DNA of 64,000 nucleotides from Betaproteobacteria bacterium (lineage in GTDB: Bacteria > Pseudomonadota > Gammaproteobacteria > Burkholderiales > Casimicrobiaceae). Position 1 is the first letter of the stretch. Every line of letters starts with the position of its first letter. The position numbers were made by a program, and so were the translations under genes. Below the pieces are notes generated by a model. That model made no database searches and was not told the DNA's origin. It was given only the letters and a program-made list of their open reading frames with translations. The stretch lies in NCBI GenBank assembly GCA_016861105.1, contig BOKS01000004.1:62001-126000 (forward strand). The letters are read 5' to 3'. Shown piece by piece: positions 45,563 to 56,364 of the stretch.

Positions 45563-48500
45563 TCAGGCCGGGACCGGGGACGCCGTCCGGGGCGCGCTCC
45601 GCCGGCGCGCGGCGCGGCGCATGAACGCCATGTAGATCAGCGGCACGACGAACAGGGTCAGCGTGGTCGAGATCGCCAGGCCCCACACGATCGCGCCGGC
45701 GACCGGGCCCCACAGCAGCGACTTGCCGCCCAGGCCGAAGGCGAGCGAGGCGAGGCCGGCGATCGTCGTCGTCGACGTGATCAGGATCGGCACCACGCGC
45801 CGGCGCGCCGCGTAGATCGCGGCGTGCATGACGCCCATGCCCGCGGCGAGGCGCGCGTTGGCCGCGTCGATCAGCACGATCGCCGAATTGACCGCGATGC
45901 CGGTCAGCGCGATCACCCCGTAGAGCGTGTACAGCGACAGCGGATTGCCCGCGGCGAGCAGGCCGTAGGCCACGCCGGCGAAGGCGAGCGGCACCGTGAC
46001 GAGGATCATCAGCGGCTGCCAGTAGCTTCGGAACTGCATCGCGAGGATCAGGTAGATGAGGCCCACGCCCAGCAGGAACAGCGCCGCCATCGCGTCGAGG
46101 CTCTCCTGGATGTCGTCGAGCTCGCCGCTGAAGTCCAGCGCGACGTCCGGGTGCCGCACGCGGACCTTCTCCCACTCGGCGAGGAGCCGCCGGTTGGCCT
46201 CGACGGTGTCGATCCGCGCCTTGTCGAGATCCGCCTCGACGGTGATCGCGCGCCGGAAGTTGTAGTGCCGGACTTCGGCACGTCCCAGCGACGGCTCGGC
46301 GCGCGCGAGGGCGCCGAGCGTCGTGGTGCCGCCGCGCGGCAGCGCGACGGGGTCGTCGAGCACCGACGCGACGTCGGGCGACGCGTCGCGCCGCGCGCGA
46401 ACGCGCACCTCGAGCTTGTCACCGGCATCGCGCATCACCGACACGATCTCGCCGTCGACGTGCAGCCGCGCGAGGCGCGCGACCTCGGCGGCCGACAGCC
46501 CGGCGTTGCGCACGCCGTCGGCATCCAGCGTCAGCACGAACTGCGGGCGGCCGGGCGCCTCGTCGTCGGCGATGTCGCGCGTGCCCTCGATGCCCGCGAG
46601 GATTCGCTGCAGCTCGTCGGCGGCGGCACGCAGCGCGGCGAACTCGTCGGCGCGCACGCGCACGCGCACCGGCTTCGCCGTCGGCGGCCCGCCGGAGAGC
46701 TGCGTGATCGTGACCTTCGCGGCACCCGGCGTCGACTCCACGCCGGCGCGCATGGCGTCGACCAGCGCGGCGACGTCGCGCCGCCCCGGCGCCGCCGGGG
46801 TGAGCGAGATCACCACCTGTCCGTAGGCCGCGCCGTAGACCGGCTCGGTCTCGGTGAACTTGAGGCCTGCGTAGGACGCGATGCCGCGCACCTCGTCGGC
46901 GGCGAGGTGCCGCCGCGCGCGCGCCTCGACCTCCTCGACCTTCGCGAGCGTGGCCTCGATCGGCGTGCCGGCGGGCATGTCGACGTTGAGGTAGAAGATG
47001 CGCAGCGGATCGAAGGCGAAGAACTGGATGCGGACGGCGCCGGTGGCGACCGCGGCGACGGCACCGGCCACGAACAGCGCAGCGATGGCGAAGAACCGGC
47101 GCGGGCGGCGCATCACGTAGGTGAGCGCGAGCGCGTAGCGGACGCGCACCGCGTGCTCGAAGCGGTTGCGCCAGCGCTGCACCCGTCCCGGACGGCTGAA
47201 GTCGGGGCGGAGCGCGGCGACGTGCGTGGGCAGCATCCAGAACGCCTCGACCAGGCTGATGACGAGCGCCGTCGTGACGACGAACGGGATGACGAACATG
47301 AACTTGCCCACGATGCCGGGCAGCAGCATCAGCGGCAGGAACGCGGCGACCGTCGTCGCCACGCTCGACAGCACCGGCGCGCCGACCTCGCGCGCGGCGT
47401 CGACGACGGCCGTCTCCACCGGCTCGCCGCGCTGCAGCCGGTAGTAGATGGCCTCGACGACGACGACGGCGTCGTCGACCAGCATGCCCAGCACGATGAC
47501 GATGCCGAGCAGCACGGAGACGTTGAGCGTGTAGTCGAGCGCGTAGAGCAGGCCGAAGGTCGCCGCCAGCGAGAACGGGATGCCGATGCCGACCAGCAGC
47601 GCGATGCGCGTGCCGAGGAACACCCAGCACACGGCGATCACCAGGAACAGGCCGAGCAGCGCGTTGCTCTCCATCACGCCGATCGCCTCGCGCGTGGGGA
47701 TCGTCTGGTCGTCGAGCAGCACCAGCCGCACGCCGCTCGGGGCGAGCACCGGGTTGCGCTCGGCGATGAACGCGTTGATGCGGTCGACCAGCTCCAGCGT
47801 GTTGACGCCGCTCTTCTTGGTGATCGAGAGCAGCACGGCCGGGCGGTTCTCGTAGGAGACGAGCAGCGTGGGCTCGGTGCGGCCGCGGCGCACCTCGCCC
47901 AAATCGGCGAGTGGCGTCGCGACCGCACGCCCGCCGTTGGCGCCGGCGTCGCGCGGCACCACGGTCAGGCCGGCGAGGTAGTCCGGGTCGGCGCGCTGCC
48001 CGAGCACGCGCACCAGCCACTGCGCGCGGCCGGCGTCCAACGTGCCGGCGACCGTGTCGCGGAACCAGCCGGCCACGGCGTCGGCGATGTCGGTGCCGCG
48101 CAGGCCGCGCGCGGCGGCGCGCCGCGGGACGAACTCGACCACCAGCTCGGGATCGCGCAGGCCGAGCGCGAAGGCGCGGTCGACGCCCGCGATGCGCTCG
48201 ACGCCGTCGCGCGCGTCGACGGCCTCCCGGCGCAGCACCTCGTCGTTCGCCTGCCCGACGACCAGCACCTGCGCCGTCGGAAACCCGTTCGAGGTCGTGA
48301 TCTCGAGCACCTGCGGGTCGGTGCGCACCTCGGGCGGCAGCTCCGACCGCTTCGCGGCGAGCTCGCGCCGCAGGTCGTTGATGCGCTTGTCGAACGTGCG
48401 CTCGTCGATCTCGCGGAAACGCACGAGGATCGTCGACACCCCCTCGCGGCTGGTCGACAGCACGAAGCGCACGTCCGAGAGCGTCTTGATCGCGTCCTCG

Positions 48501-48700
48501 AGCGGCTTGGTGACGCGCGCCTCGACGTCCTCCGCGGCGCCGCCGGGCAGCGACGTCGTCACCTGCACCCAGTTGAAGTTGATCTCCGGGTCCTGCTCGC
48601 GCGGCAGCGCGGTGTAGCACCACGCGCCGAACAGCAGGATCACCGCGAACGTGACGTTCGCGAACGGGTGGTTCGAGACGAGCCGCGCGTACCAGCGCAT
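45563..48700 (-). CDS. RND family efflux transporter permease
   Basis: A 1045-residue inner-membrane pump of the HAE1 type. It has about 12 helices in two halves, each starting with one helix and a large periplasmic loop. The charged intramembrane residues of proton relay appear in GMLVDDAVVVVEAIYY. Other RND signatures are REQDPEINFNW, PGGAAEDVE and SEL-type porter segments. It forms an operon with the membrane fusion protein, whose stop is 2 bp upstream. No outer-membrane factor gene is nearby. Confidence 0.95.
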   Translation of the reverse strand: MRWYARLVSNHPFANVTFAVILLFGAWCYTALPREQDPEINFNWVQVTTSLPGGAAEDVEARVTKPLEDAIKTLSDVRFVLSTSREGVSTILVRFREIDERTFDKRINDLRRELAAKRSELPPEVRTDPQVLEITTSNGFPTAQVLVVGQANDEVLRREAVDARDGVERIAGVDRAFALGLRDPELVVEFVPRRAAARGLRGTDIADAVAGWFRDTVAGTLDAGRAQWLVRVLGQRADPDYLAGLTVVPRDAGANGGRAVATPLADLGEVRRGRTEPTLLVSYENRPAVLLSITKKSGVNTLELVDRINAFIAERNPVLAPSGVRLVLLDDQTIPTREAIGVMESNALLGLFLVIAVCWVFLGTRIALLVGIGIPFSLAATFGLLYALDYTLNVSVLLGIVIVLGMLVDDAVVVVEAIYYRLQRGEPVETAVVDAAREVGAPVLSSVATTVAAFLPLMLLPGIVGKFMFVIPFVVTTALVISLVEAFWMLPTHVAALRPDFSRPGRVQRWRNRFEHAVRVRYALALTYVMRRPRRFFAIAALFVAGAVAAVATGAVRIQFFAFDPLRIFYLNVDMPAGTPIEATLAKVEEVEARARRHLAADEVRGIASYAGLKFTETEPVYGAAYGQVVISLTPAAPGRRDVAALVDAMRAGVESTPGAAKVTITQLSGGPPTAKPVRVRVRADEFAALRAAADELQRILAGIEGTRDIADDEAPGRPQFVLTLDADGVRNAGLSAAEVARLARLHVDGEIVSVMRDAGDKLEVRVRARRDASPDVASVLDDPVALPRGGTTTLGALARAEPSLGRAEVRHYNFRRAITVEADLDKARIDTVEANRRLLAEWEKVRVRHPDVALDFSGELDDIQESLDAMAALFLLGVGLIYLILAMQFRSYWQPLMILVTVPLAFAGVAYGLLAAGNPLSLYTLYGVIALTGIAVNSAIVLIDAANARLAAGMGVMHAAIYAARRRVVPILITSTTTIAGLASLAFGLGGKSLLWGPVAGAIVWGLAISTTLTLFVVPLIYMAFMRRAARRRSAPRTASPVPA

Positions 48701-48702
48701 CG

Positions 48703-49782
48703 TCACCGCGCGCCGGGCGCCGGGGTCGCGACCGTGACCTTCTGGCCGGTGCGCAGCGCGCGGTGACCTTCGACGGCGATGCGCGTGGTCGGCGCGAGGT
48801 CGATCGGCGCCGGCCGGCCCTCCTGCGCGTCCGGCAGCGGCACGAAGCGCGCCACGTCGCCGTCGACCACGAACACCCCGATCTGGTCGCCGCGGCGCAC
48901 GGCGAGCTCGGGCGGCAGGAACGCGCGCGGGTTCGTCCACACGACGCGGCCCTCGGCGCCGACGGGCGCGCGGCCATCCGTGAACGCGAACCGCGCCTCG
49001 ACCGTCCGGCTGTCGCGGTCGATCGCCGGCGACAGCCGCGCGAGCGCGACCGGATGGCGCGCCTCGCGGGTGACGAACTCGACGTCCGCGGCGCCGCGCA
49101 GCGTCGGCGCCTCCGCCACCTGCACGGTGGCGACGACCTCGACGCGGTCGGCGTCGAGCAGGGTGACCAGCGGGGTGCCCGGCTGCGCGAGCTCGCCGAC
49201 GCTGGCGTTGCGCGCGACGACGATCGCGCGGAACGGCGCGCGCAGCACCGTCTTGGCCAGGTTGCGCCGCGCGCCCTCGAGCGCCGCCTGCTGGACGCGC
49301 AGGTCCGCGCGCACGACGTCGAGCTCGGTTTCGCGCTGGTTCAGCGCCTCCGACGAGATGAAGTTCTGCGTCGCGAGCTGTCGCGAGCGGGCGAGCTGCG
49401 TCTCCGCGAGGCGGAGCCGCGCCTGCGCGGCCTCCACGCCGGCCTGCGCGCGCTGGACCGCGATCTCGTAGTCGCGCGGGTCGAGCCGCACGACGACGGC
49501 GCCGCGCGACAGCGTCGCGCCGGGGCGCGCGGGGATCTCGAGCACGGCCGCCGGGATCTCGGCGGCGATGCGCGCCTCGTTGAGGCTCGCCACCCCCGCC
49601 GGCGCGTCCGACCGCTGGCGGACGACGACCTGCGAGAGCGGGCGCACGACGACCGCCGGCGCGGCCTCGCCGCCGTTGGACGCGGGCTGCGCCGCGAGGG
49701 GCGGGACGATCGCGAGCGCGAGCGCCGCCAGCGCGCACGCCGGCATGGCGCGGAACGGACGGCGGCGGGCGGAGGCGGGCAC
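48703..49782 (-). CDS. RND efflux membrane fusion protein
   Basis: A 359-residue periplasmic adaptor (HlyD/AcrA family). After the signal region, a split lipoyl domain flanks a helical hairpin at about 105-160 (AQAGVEAAQARLRLAETQLA, SRQLATQNFIS), followed by beta-barrel segments. I start at the GTG 49782, which gives a basic n-region before the hydrophobic run; ATG 49746 is the alternative. No lipobox is seen. It is the first gene of the pair with the RND permease. Confidence 0.9.
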   Translation of the reverse strand: MPASARRRPFRAMPACALAALALAIVPPLAAQPASNGGEAAPAVVVRPLSQVVVRQRSDAPAGVASLNEARIAAEIPAAVLEIPARPGATLSRGAVVVRLDPRDYEIAVQRAQAGVEAAQARLRLAETQLARSRQLATQNFISSEALNQRETELDVVRADLRVQQAALEGARRNLAKTVLRAPFRAIVVARNASVGELAQPGTPLVTLLDADRVEVVATVQVAEAPTLRGAADVEFVTREARHPVALARLSPAIDRDSRTVEARFAFTDGRAPVGAEGRVVWTNPRAFLPPELAVRRGDQIGVFVVDGDVARFVPLPDAQEGRPAPIDLAPTTRIAVEGHRALRTGQKVTVATPAPGAR

Positions 49783-49960
49783 GGAAGGCGGGCGGAAGAG
49801 CGGCGCGCGGAATTCTCTCACGCGCACGCGCGGCACGGACTGCGACGGTGCGGCGTCGGGGGTGGACGAAGGCAGATCGCGCGCGCGATACGAGCGCGAT
49901 GCGATAATGCGTGACCGCGCGCGAGCGCGCGTCGCGCCGCGCCCCTGCGCGTCCTCCGCC

Positions 49961-50671
49961 GTGTCCCGCGCCCACGTCGACGTTCCCTCGTTTCGCGCAG
50001 GTTTCCTCGAGATGCTGCCCGCGTGCGTGGGGCTGGTGCCGTTCGGCGTCGTCTGCGGCGTCGGCGCGGCCGCGGCCGGCGCCGACTGGCTCGCCGCGCT
50101 GGGCATGAGCGTGCTGATCTTCTCCGGCGCGGCCCAGATCCTCGCCGCGCAGCTCTACGCCGGCGGCGCCCCGTTCGCCATCATCGTGCTCACCTGCTTC
50201 GTGCTGGGCCTGCGCTTCCTCATGTACAGCGCGGCGATGGCGCCGCACCTGCGGACGCTGTCGCCGGCGTGGCAGCGCTCGCTCGCGTTCCTGCTGACCG
50301 ACCAGGCGTTCGCCGTCGTCGTGCGGCGCTTCGACGCGAGCAGCGATCCGCGCGACGGCGCCTCGTACTTCCTCGGGACCGGCGTCGCGCTGTGGGGCAC
50401 GTGGCAGGCGACGAACATGGCCGGCTTCCTGGCGGGCAACCTGATCCCGGCGTGGCTGTCGCTCGACTTCGCCGTGCCGCTGTGCTTCCTGGCGCTGATG
50501 GCGCCGCTGATGCGCAGCGGTCCCAACCTCGCCGCGGCCGTGGTCGCGGGGTCCGCGGTGCTGCTGCTCCAGGCGCTGCCGATGCGCCTCAACCTCGTCG
50601 TGGCCGGGGTGCTCGGCATCGCGGCCGGGACGCTGGCGGAAGCCGCGCGCGAGCGATGGAAGGCGCGCTGA
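49961..50671 (+). CDS. azlC: AzlC family branched-chain amino acid exporter subunit
   Basis: A 236-residue membrane protein. The AzlC signature VPFGVVCGVGAAAAGADW is followed by IFSGAAQILAAQL and LGLRFLMYSAAMAPHL. It works with AzlD to export branched-chain amino acids or analogues. The start is uncertain: GTG 49961 is used, and ATG 49907, just after a GATAAT hexamer, is possible. It is divergent from the RND operon. Confidence 0.93.
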   Translation: MSRAHVDVPSFRAGFLEMLPACVGLVPFGVVCGVGAAAAGADWLAALGMSVLIFSGAAQILAAQLYAGGAPFAIIVLTCFVLGLRFLMYSAAMAPHLRTLSPAWQRSLAFLLTDQAFAVVVRRFDASSDPRDGASYFLGTGVALWGTWQATNMAGFLAGNLIPAWLSLDFAVPLCFLALMAPLMRSGPNLAAAVVAGSAVLLLQALPMRLNLVVAGVLGIAAGTLAEAARERWKAR

Positions 50672-50979
50672 AGCTCTGGGCGGTGATCCTCGCCGTGGGC
50701 GCGCTCAACTACGCGTCGCGGCTGTCGTTCATTGCGTTCTTCGCGCGCCGCGCGATGCCGCCGCTGCTCGCCCGCGCGCTGCGCTTCGTGCCCGCCGCCA
50801 TGCTGACGGCGCTGGTCGTGCCGATGGTCGTCGCGCACCGCGGGACCACGGACTTCGCCGATCCGCGCGTCCCTGCGGCGCTCGTCGCGGCGGGCGTCGC
50901 GTTCTTCACGCGCAGCACGCTGTGGACGCTCGTCGCCGGCATGGCCGCGCTCTGGGCCCTGCAGGCGCTCGCGCCTTAG
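50656..50979 (+). CDS. azlD: AzlD family transporter subunit
   Basis: A 107-residue protein with about four helices, the small partner of AzlC. Family positions are NYASRLSFIAF and the final helix pair. It overlaps the end of azlC by 16 bases. Confidence 0.9.
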   Translation: MEGALKLWAVILAVGALNYASRLSFIAFFARRAMPPLLARALRFVPAAMLTALVVPMVVAHRGTTDFADPRVPAALVAAGVAFFTRSTLWTLVAGMAALWALQALAP

Positions 50980-51058
50980 CCGCACGCCGGTACCCCTCGC
51001 GTCGCCGCCACCGTCCGCTTCCGGTACCATCACGCGTTCTTTCCCCGCGGGCCGCGCC

Positions 51059-51901
<843 letters not shown>

Positions 51902-51914
51902 CGGCCCGGCGGCG

Positions 51915-52511
51915 ATGGCCCGCTTCGTCGACCCCGTCGTGCTGGAGGGCGCGCACGCGCGGCTCGAGCCGCTCGCGCGCGAGCACGCGGCGGACCTCGC
52001 GCGCGCCTGCGCCGACGGCGAGCTGTGGGCGCTCTGGTACACGTCCGTGCCGCGGCCCGACGGCGTGGAGGCCTACGTCGAGGCGGCGCTCGCCATGCGC
52101 GAGGAGAAGGGCGCGATGCCGTTCGTCGTGCGCGAGCGGGCGTCGGGCGCGGTGGTCGGCAGCACGCGCTACTTCAACGTCGAGGCGGCGCACCGCCGGC
52201 TGGAGATCGGCCACACGTGGTACGCGAAGCGCGCGCAGCGCACCGGCGTCAACACCGAGTGCAAGCTCCTGCTGCTCGCGCACGCGTTCGAGACGCTGCG
52301 CTGCATCGCCGTCGAGTTCCGCACGAGCTGGTTCAACCACGCGTCGCAGCGCGCGATCGAGCGCCTGGGGGCGAAGCGCGACGGGGTGCTGCGCAACCAC
52401 ATGATCCTGCCCGACGGGACGCTGCGCGACACCGTCGTCTACAGCATTCTCGACAGCGAGTGGCCCGCGGTGCGCAGGCACCTGCGCTTCCTCCTCGACC
52501 GGCCGGCCTGA
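51915..52511 (+). CDS. GNAT family N-acetyltransferase (RimJ/RimL-like)
   Basis: A 198-residue acetyltransferase. The acetyl-CoA-binding region is in the segment RRLEIGHTWYAKRAQRTGVN, and the following VEFRTSWFNHASQRAIERLGAKRDG is split over the RimL-type C-terminus. It starts 13 bp after the MoxR gene. Substrate could be a protein N-terminus or a small amine; nothing in the sequence decides this. Confidence 0.9.
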   Translation: MARFVDPVVLEGAHARLEPLAREHAADLARACADGELWALWYTSVPRPDGVEAYVEAALAMREEKGAMPFVVRERASGAVVGSTRYFNVEAAHRRLEIGHTWYAKRAQRTGVNTECKLLLLAHAFETLRCIAVEFRTSWFNHASQRAIERLGAKRDGVLRNHMILPDGTLRDTVVYSILDSEWPAVRRHLRFLLDRPA

Positions 52512-52529
52512 TCCCGCCCGCCGCGCGCC

Positions 52530-53210
52530 GTGTTCATCGCCCACTTCGGAGTCGCGCTGGCCGCCAAGCCGCTGGCGCCGCGCGCGTCGCTCGGCACGCT
52601 GTTCCTCGCCGCGCAGTTCCTCGACCTTCTCTGGCCGACGCTGCTCATGGCGGGCGTGGAGCGCGTCGAGCTGGCGCCGGGCGCACATCCGCCGCTCGCG
52701 TTCGTCCACTATCCGGTCTCGCACAGCCTCCTCGCCGTGGCGGGCTGGGCGCTGGCGCTGGGGGCGACGCACTTCGCCTGGCGGCGCGATGCGCGCGCGG
52801 CCGTGGTCGTGGGCGCGCTGGTGGCGAGCCACTGGATGCTCGACCTCGTCGTGCACGCGCCCGACCTGCCGCTGCTGCCGGCCGGCGGTCCGCGCGTCGG
52901 CCTGGGGCTGTGGACGATGCCGATCGCGGCGCTGGCGATCGAGCTCGCGATCTTCGCGGCCGGACTCGCGGTCTACGTCCGTGCCACGCGCCCTGCCGGC
53001 CGCGGGGGCACCGCGGGCCTCGCGGGATTGGCCGTCTTCCTCGGCGCGATCCAGCTCGGCAATGCGTTCGGCCCGCCGCCGCCGAGCGTGGCGGCCGTCG
53101 CGTGGGTGGGGCAGGCGCAGTGGCTCCTCGTGCTCGCCGCGTGGTGGATCGACCGGCACCGCGTGCCGTCCGCCGCGGGTGCGGGCGCGATGCGCGGCGC
53201 GGCGGCATAG
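52530..53210 (+). CDS. Membrane protein, YdjM/DUF457-like
   Basis: A 226-residue protein with about six helices and a GTG start. Histidine motifs HFGVALAAK, VHYPVSHSLLAV and ASHWMLDLVVHAPD resemble the putative metal site of the YdjM/DUF457 family of membrane-bound hydrolases. The family's activity is unproven. It lies between the GNAT and VWA genes with short gaps. Confidence 0.75.
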   Translation: MFIAHFGVALAAKPLAPRASLGTLFLAAQFLDLLWPTLLMAGVERVELAPGAHPPLAFVHYPVSHSLLAVAGWALALGATHFAWRRDARAAVVVGALVASHWMLDLVVHAPDLPLLPAGGPRVGLGLWTMPIAALAIELAIFAAGLAVYVRATRPAGRGGTAGLAGLAVFLGAIQLGNAFGPPPPSVAAVAWVGQAQWLLVLAAWWIDRHRVPSAAGAGAMRGAAA

Positions 53211-53220
53211 GGTCGACGCC

Positions 53221-54396
53221 GTGCTCACCGGATTCTTCCTGCACCTCAAGTCGTTCCGGCTGCCGGTGTCGACGCGCGAGTACCTGACGCTGCTCGAGGC
53301 GCTCGAGAAGCGCGTGGTGTCGCTGTCGCTGGACGACTTCCACGCGCTCGCGCGGCTCGCGCTGGTCAAGGACGAGCAGCATTTCGACCGCTTCGACGTG
53401 GCGTTCGCGAGCTACTTCCGCGGCATCGAGGCGGTGTTCGACGTGCGCGGGGGCATCCCCGAGGAGTGGCTGCGGCGCGAGTTCGAGCGCCACCTCTCGG
53501 AGGAGGACAAGCGGCGCGTCGAGGCGCTGGGCGGGCTCGACAAGCTGATGCAGACGTTCCGCGAGCGGCTCGCGGAGCAGCGCTCGCGCCACCAGGGCGG
53601 GTCGAAGTGGATCGGCACCGGCGGCACGAGCCCGTTCGGCGCGTACGGCTACCACCCCGAGGGCATCCGCGTCGGCCAGGACGGCGGCGGCGCGCGGCGC
53701 GCGGTCAAGGTGTGGGACGAGCGCAGCTTCCGGGACCTCGACGGCGACGTCGAGATCAACACGCGCAACCTCAAGATCGCGCTGCGGCGGCTGCGCCGCT
53801 TCGCGCGCGAGGGCGTTCCCGAGGAGCTCGACCTCGACGGGACGATCGACGGCACGGCGCGCAACGCCGGCCTGCTCGACATCCGCCTGCAGCCCGAGAG
53901 GCGCAACCGCGTCAAGGTGCTGCTGTTCCTCGACGTCGGCGGCTCGATGGACCCGCACGTGCGGCGCTGCGAGGAGCTGTTCTCGGCGGCGCGCTCCGAG
54001 TTCCGCCACCTCGAGCACTTCTACTTCCACAACTGCATCTACGACCACGTCTGGCGCAGCAACGCCCGGCGCCGCGCCGAGCGCTTCCCAGTGCTGGAGC
54101 TGCTGCGCACCTACGGGCCCGACTGGCGCGCGATCGTCGTCGGCGACGCGGCGATGAGCCCCTACGAGCTGTCCGAGGCCGGCGGGAGCGTCGAGTACGC
54201 GAACGACGAGCCGGGGCTCGCGTGGCTCGCGCGGGTGTTCGAGCACTTCCGCCGCGTGATCTGGCTCAACCCCGAGCCGCCGCGCGGCTGGGACTATACG
54301 CGGTCCACGCAGATGATCCTGCGGGTGCTGGGGCCGCGGATGTTCCCGCTGACGCCCAACGGTCTGGCGGAGGGCATCGAAGTCCTGCGCAAGTAG
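53221..54396 (+). CDS. VWA domain (CoxE-like) protein
   Basis: A 391-residue protein with a GTG start. An N-terminal helical region precedes a VWA domain from about 230. The metal-binding motif reads Asp238-V-Gly-Gly-Ser242 (FLDVGGSMD) instead of DxSxS, a form common in the CoxE-like subgroup. It is the expected partner of the MoxR ATPase encoded 1.3 kb upstream, together maturing an unknown metalloenzyme. Confidence 0.92.
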   Translation: MLTGFFLHLKSFRLPVSTREYLTLLEALEKRVVSLSLDDFHALARLALVKDEQHFDRFDVAFASYFRGIEAVFDVRGGIPEEWLRREFERHLSEEDKRRVEALGGLDKLMQTFRERLAEQRSRHQGGSKWIGTGGTSPFGAYGYHPEGIRVGQDGGGARRAVKVWDERSFRDLDGDVEINTRNLKIALRRLRRFAREGVPEELDLDGTIDGTARNAGLLDIRLQPERRNRVKVLLFLDVGGSMDPHVRRCEELFSAARSEFRHLEHFYFHNCIYDHVWRSNARRRAERFPVLELLRTYGPDWRAIVVGDAAMSPYELSEAGGSVEYANDEPGLAWLARVFEHFRRVIWLNPEPPRGWDYTRSTQMILRVLGPRMFPLTPNGLAEGIEVLRK

Positions 54397-54430
54397 CGCC
54401 GGCACCCGCACCCGCAACCACGCACCGCGC

Positions 54431-55339
54431 ATGTCGCACGCCGCCGACGCCGCCTGGATGGACGCGCTCGTCGCGACGTTGCGGGCGACCCCCGGCATCG
54501 TCGACGCCGCGAAGCCGTCGCCGGCGTGGCGGCGCATCGGCGGCAACGGCGCCGCGTCCGTCTGGTCGGTCGCGCTGGGGCCGTCGCGCTTCTTCGCCAA
54601 GGTGGCGGATGGCCAGGACGCGGAGATGCTCGCCGCCGAGGCCGACGGATTGCACGCGATCGGCGAGACCGCTTCGGTCCGCGTGCCGCAGGTGATCGCG
54701 ATCGGGCACGCGGCGTCCGCCGCGTTCCTGGTGCTCGAGTGGCTCGACATCGCCAGCGGCGGGCGCGACGGCGCCCTCGGGCGCGCGCTTGCCCGGCTGC
54801 ACGCCCACACCGCGCCCCGCTTCGGCTGGCACCGCGACAACACGATCGGCCCCACGCCGCAGCACAACGCGTGGCTCGACGACTGGGCGACGTTCTTCCG
54901 CGAGCGCCGGCTGGCGCCGCAGTTCGCGCTCGCCTCGCGCAACGGCTACGGCGGGGCGCTCCAGCGGCACGGCGAGCGGCTCCTCGGCCGCGTCGATGCG
55001 CTGCTCGACGGCCACCAGCCGCGCGCGTCGCTGCTGCACGGCGACATGTGGGCGGGCAACGCGTCGCGCCTCGCCGACGGCACGCCCGTCGTGTTCGATC
55101 CCTCGACGTACTACGGTGACCGCGAGGCCGACCTCGCGATGACCGAGCTGTTCGGCGGCTTCGCCCCCGACTTCTACGCCGCGTACGCGGAGGAGTCGCC
55201 GCTGCCGGACGGACGCGCGCAGCGGCGGACGCTCTACAACCTCTACCACGTGCTGAACCACCTCAACCTCTTCGGGGAGGGCTACCTCGCGCGCGCCGAG
55301 GCGATGACGGCCGAACTCGCGGCGGCAGCGGGCGCGTAG
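54431..55339 (+). CDS. Fructosamine kinase family protein
   Basis: A 302-residue kinase-fold protein. The catalytic segment is HGDMWAGN at 203-210, and VVFDPSTYYGDREADLAM holds the metal-binding Asp. The N-lobe lysine is in FFAKVADG. The family phosphorylates ketosamine adducts on glycated proteins or amino acids, a repair role. It starts 34 bp after the VWA gene. Confidence 0.92.
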   Translation: MSHAADAAWMDALVATLRATPGIVDAAKPSPAWRRIGGNGAASVWSVALGPSRFFAKVADGQDAEMLAAEADGLHAIGETASVRVPQVIAIGHAASAAFLVLEWLDIASGGRDGALGRALARLHAHTAPRFGWHRDNTIGPTPQHNAWLDDWATFFRERRLAPQFALASRNGYGGALQRHGERLLGRVDALLDGHQPRASLLHGDMWAGNASRLADGTPVVFDPSTYYGDREADLAMTELFGGFAPDFYAAYAEESPLPDGRAQRRTLYNLYHVLNHLNLFGEGYLARAEAMTAELAAAAGA

Positions 55340-55495
55340 GGCGGGCCGGGGGGCGGCAGGTCCGAAAGCGCCGCGCCCGGCGCCGATCGAGCCGACTTGC
55401 GCTGGATCAACCGCGTGCTCTTGCCCCGCAGTGTGAAGAATGGTCAAAATCCGCATACCGCCGATCTGGCGGGCACGATCCTCGCGAGGGGCGCC

Positions 55496-56314
55496 ATGGG
55501 CGAGTTGCCGACCACCTGGGCCGCGCTGTGCGCGCTGGCCTTCGTCCTCGGGGCCAAGCACGGCTTCGACGCCGACCACCTCGCCACGATCGACGGGCTC
55601 ACGCGCTACAACGCGCGCGGCAATCCGCGGCTGGCCCGCTTCTGCGGCAGCCTGTTCTCGCTGGGGCACGGCGTCGTCGTGATGCTGGTGGCGCTCGCGA
55701 CCGGCTCGCTCGCCAGCCGCTGGGAGGCGCCGGACTGGCTCGAGGTCACGGGCGTCACGGTGTCCATCGTGTTCCTGTTCGGCCTCGCGATCCTCAACCT
55801 GCACGCCGTGCTCGCGACGCATCCGCACGAGGTCGTGCGCCCCGCGGGCCTCAAGGGGAGGCTGCTCGGCCGCATCCTGACCGTGCAGAGCCCGTGGGCC
55901 GTCGTGGGCGTGGGGGCGCTGTTCGCGGTGTCGTTCGACACGGTGTCGCAGGCGGCGCTGTTCGCCATCGCCGCTGGCCACTTCGGCGGCGTCTCGCACG
56001 CGCTGCTCGTCGCCGCCATCTTCGTGTCCGGGATGCTGGTCGTGGACGGCATCAACGGCGTCTGGCTTTCGCGGCTGATCCGCCGCGCCGACCGGCGGGC
56101 CGTCGTCGCCTCGCGCGTCATGGCGCTCGCCGTGGCGGGACTCTCTCTCGCCGTGGGGCTGTTCACCGTCGCGAAGCTCGCCCTGCCCGGCGTCGACGCG
56201 TGGGCGGACGGCCGCGAGCTCTATTTCGGCGGCGCGGTCATCGCGGGCGTGCTGGTCGCCTTCGCGGTCGGCATGCTCGCGGCCCGCCGCGACGCAGCGA
56301 CGGTGCGCGCCTGA
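55496..56314 (+). CDS. NicO/HoxN family nickel/cobalt transporter
   Basis: A 272-residue membrane protein with about seven or eight helices. The metal-selectivity motif HGFDADH (His22 to His28) in helix 2 and the LFSLGHGVVVM and FDTVSQ segments identify the Ni/Co transporter family. The ATG at 55496 is preceded by GAGGGG; an in-frame TTG at 55397 is less likely. A hydrogenase-protease relic lies 2 kb downstream, hinting at an old nickel-enzyme locus. Confidence 0.9.
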   Translation: MGELPTTWAALCALAFVLGAKHGFDADHLATIDGLTRYNARGNPRLARFCGSLFSLGHGVVVMLVALATGSLASRWEAPDWLEVTGVTVSIVFLFGLAILNLHAVLATHPHEVVRPAGLKGRLLGRILTVQSPWAVVGVGALFAVSFDTVSQAALFAIAAGHFGGVSHALLVAAIFVSGMLVVDGINGVWLSRLIRRADRRAVVASRVMALAVAGLSLAVGLFTVAKLALPGVDAWADGRELYFGGAVIAGVLVAFAVGMLAARRDAATVRA

Positions 56315-56364
56315 CGCCGGCCGGCGCGGTGGCGTGAACCCCTGCGCGGCGGGCCGTTGGCCGG

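Noticed and set aside
45479..48766. A 1095-codon plus-strand frame opposite the RND permease
   Set aside because: It has low-complexity Arg/Asp/His content and no family motif, whereas the minus strand encodes a complete RND pump.
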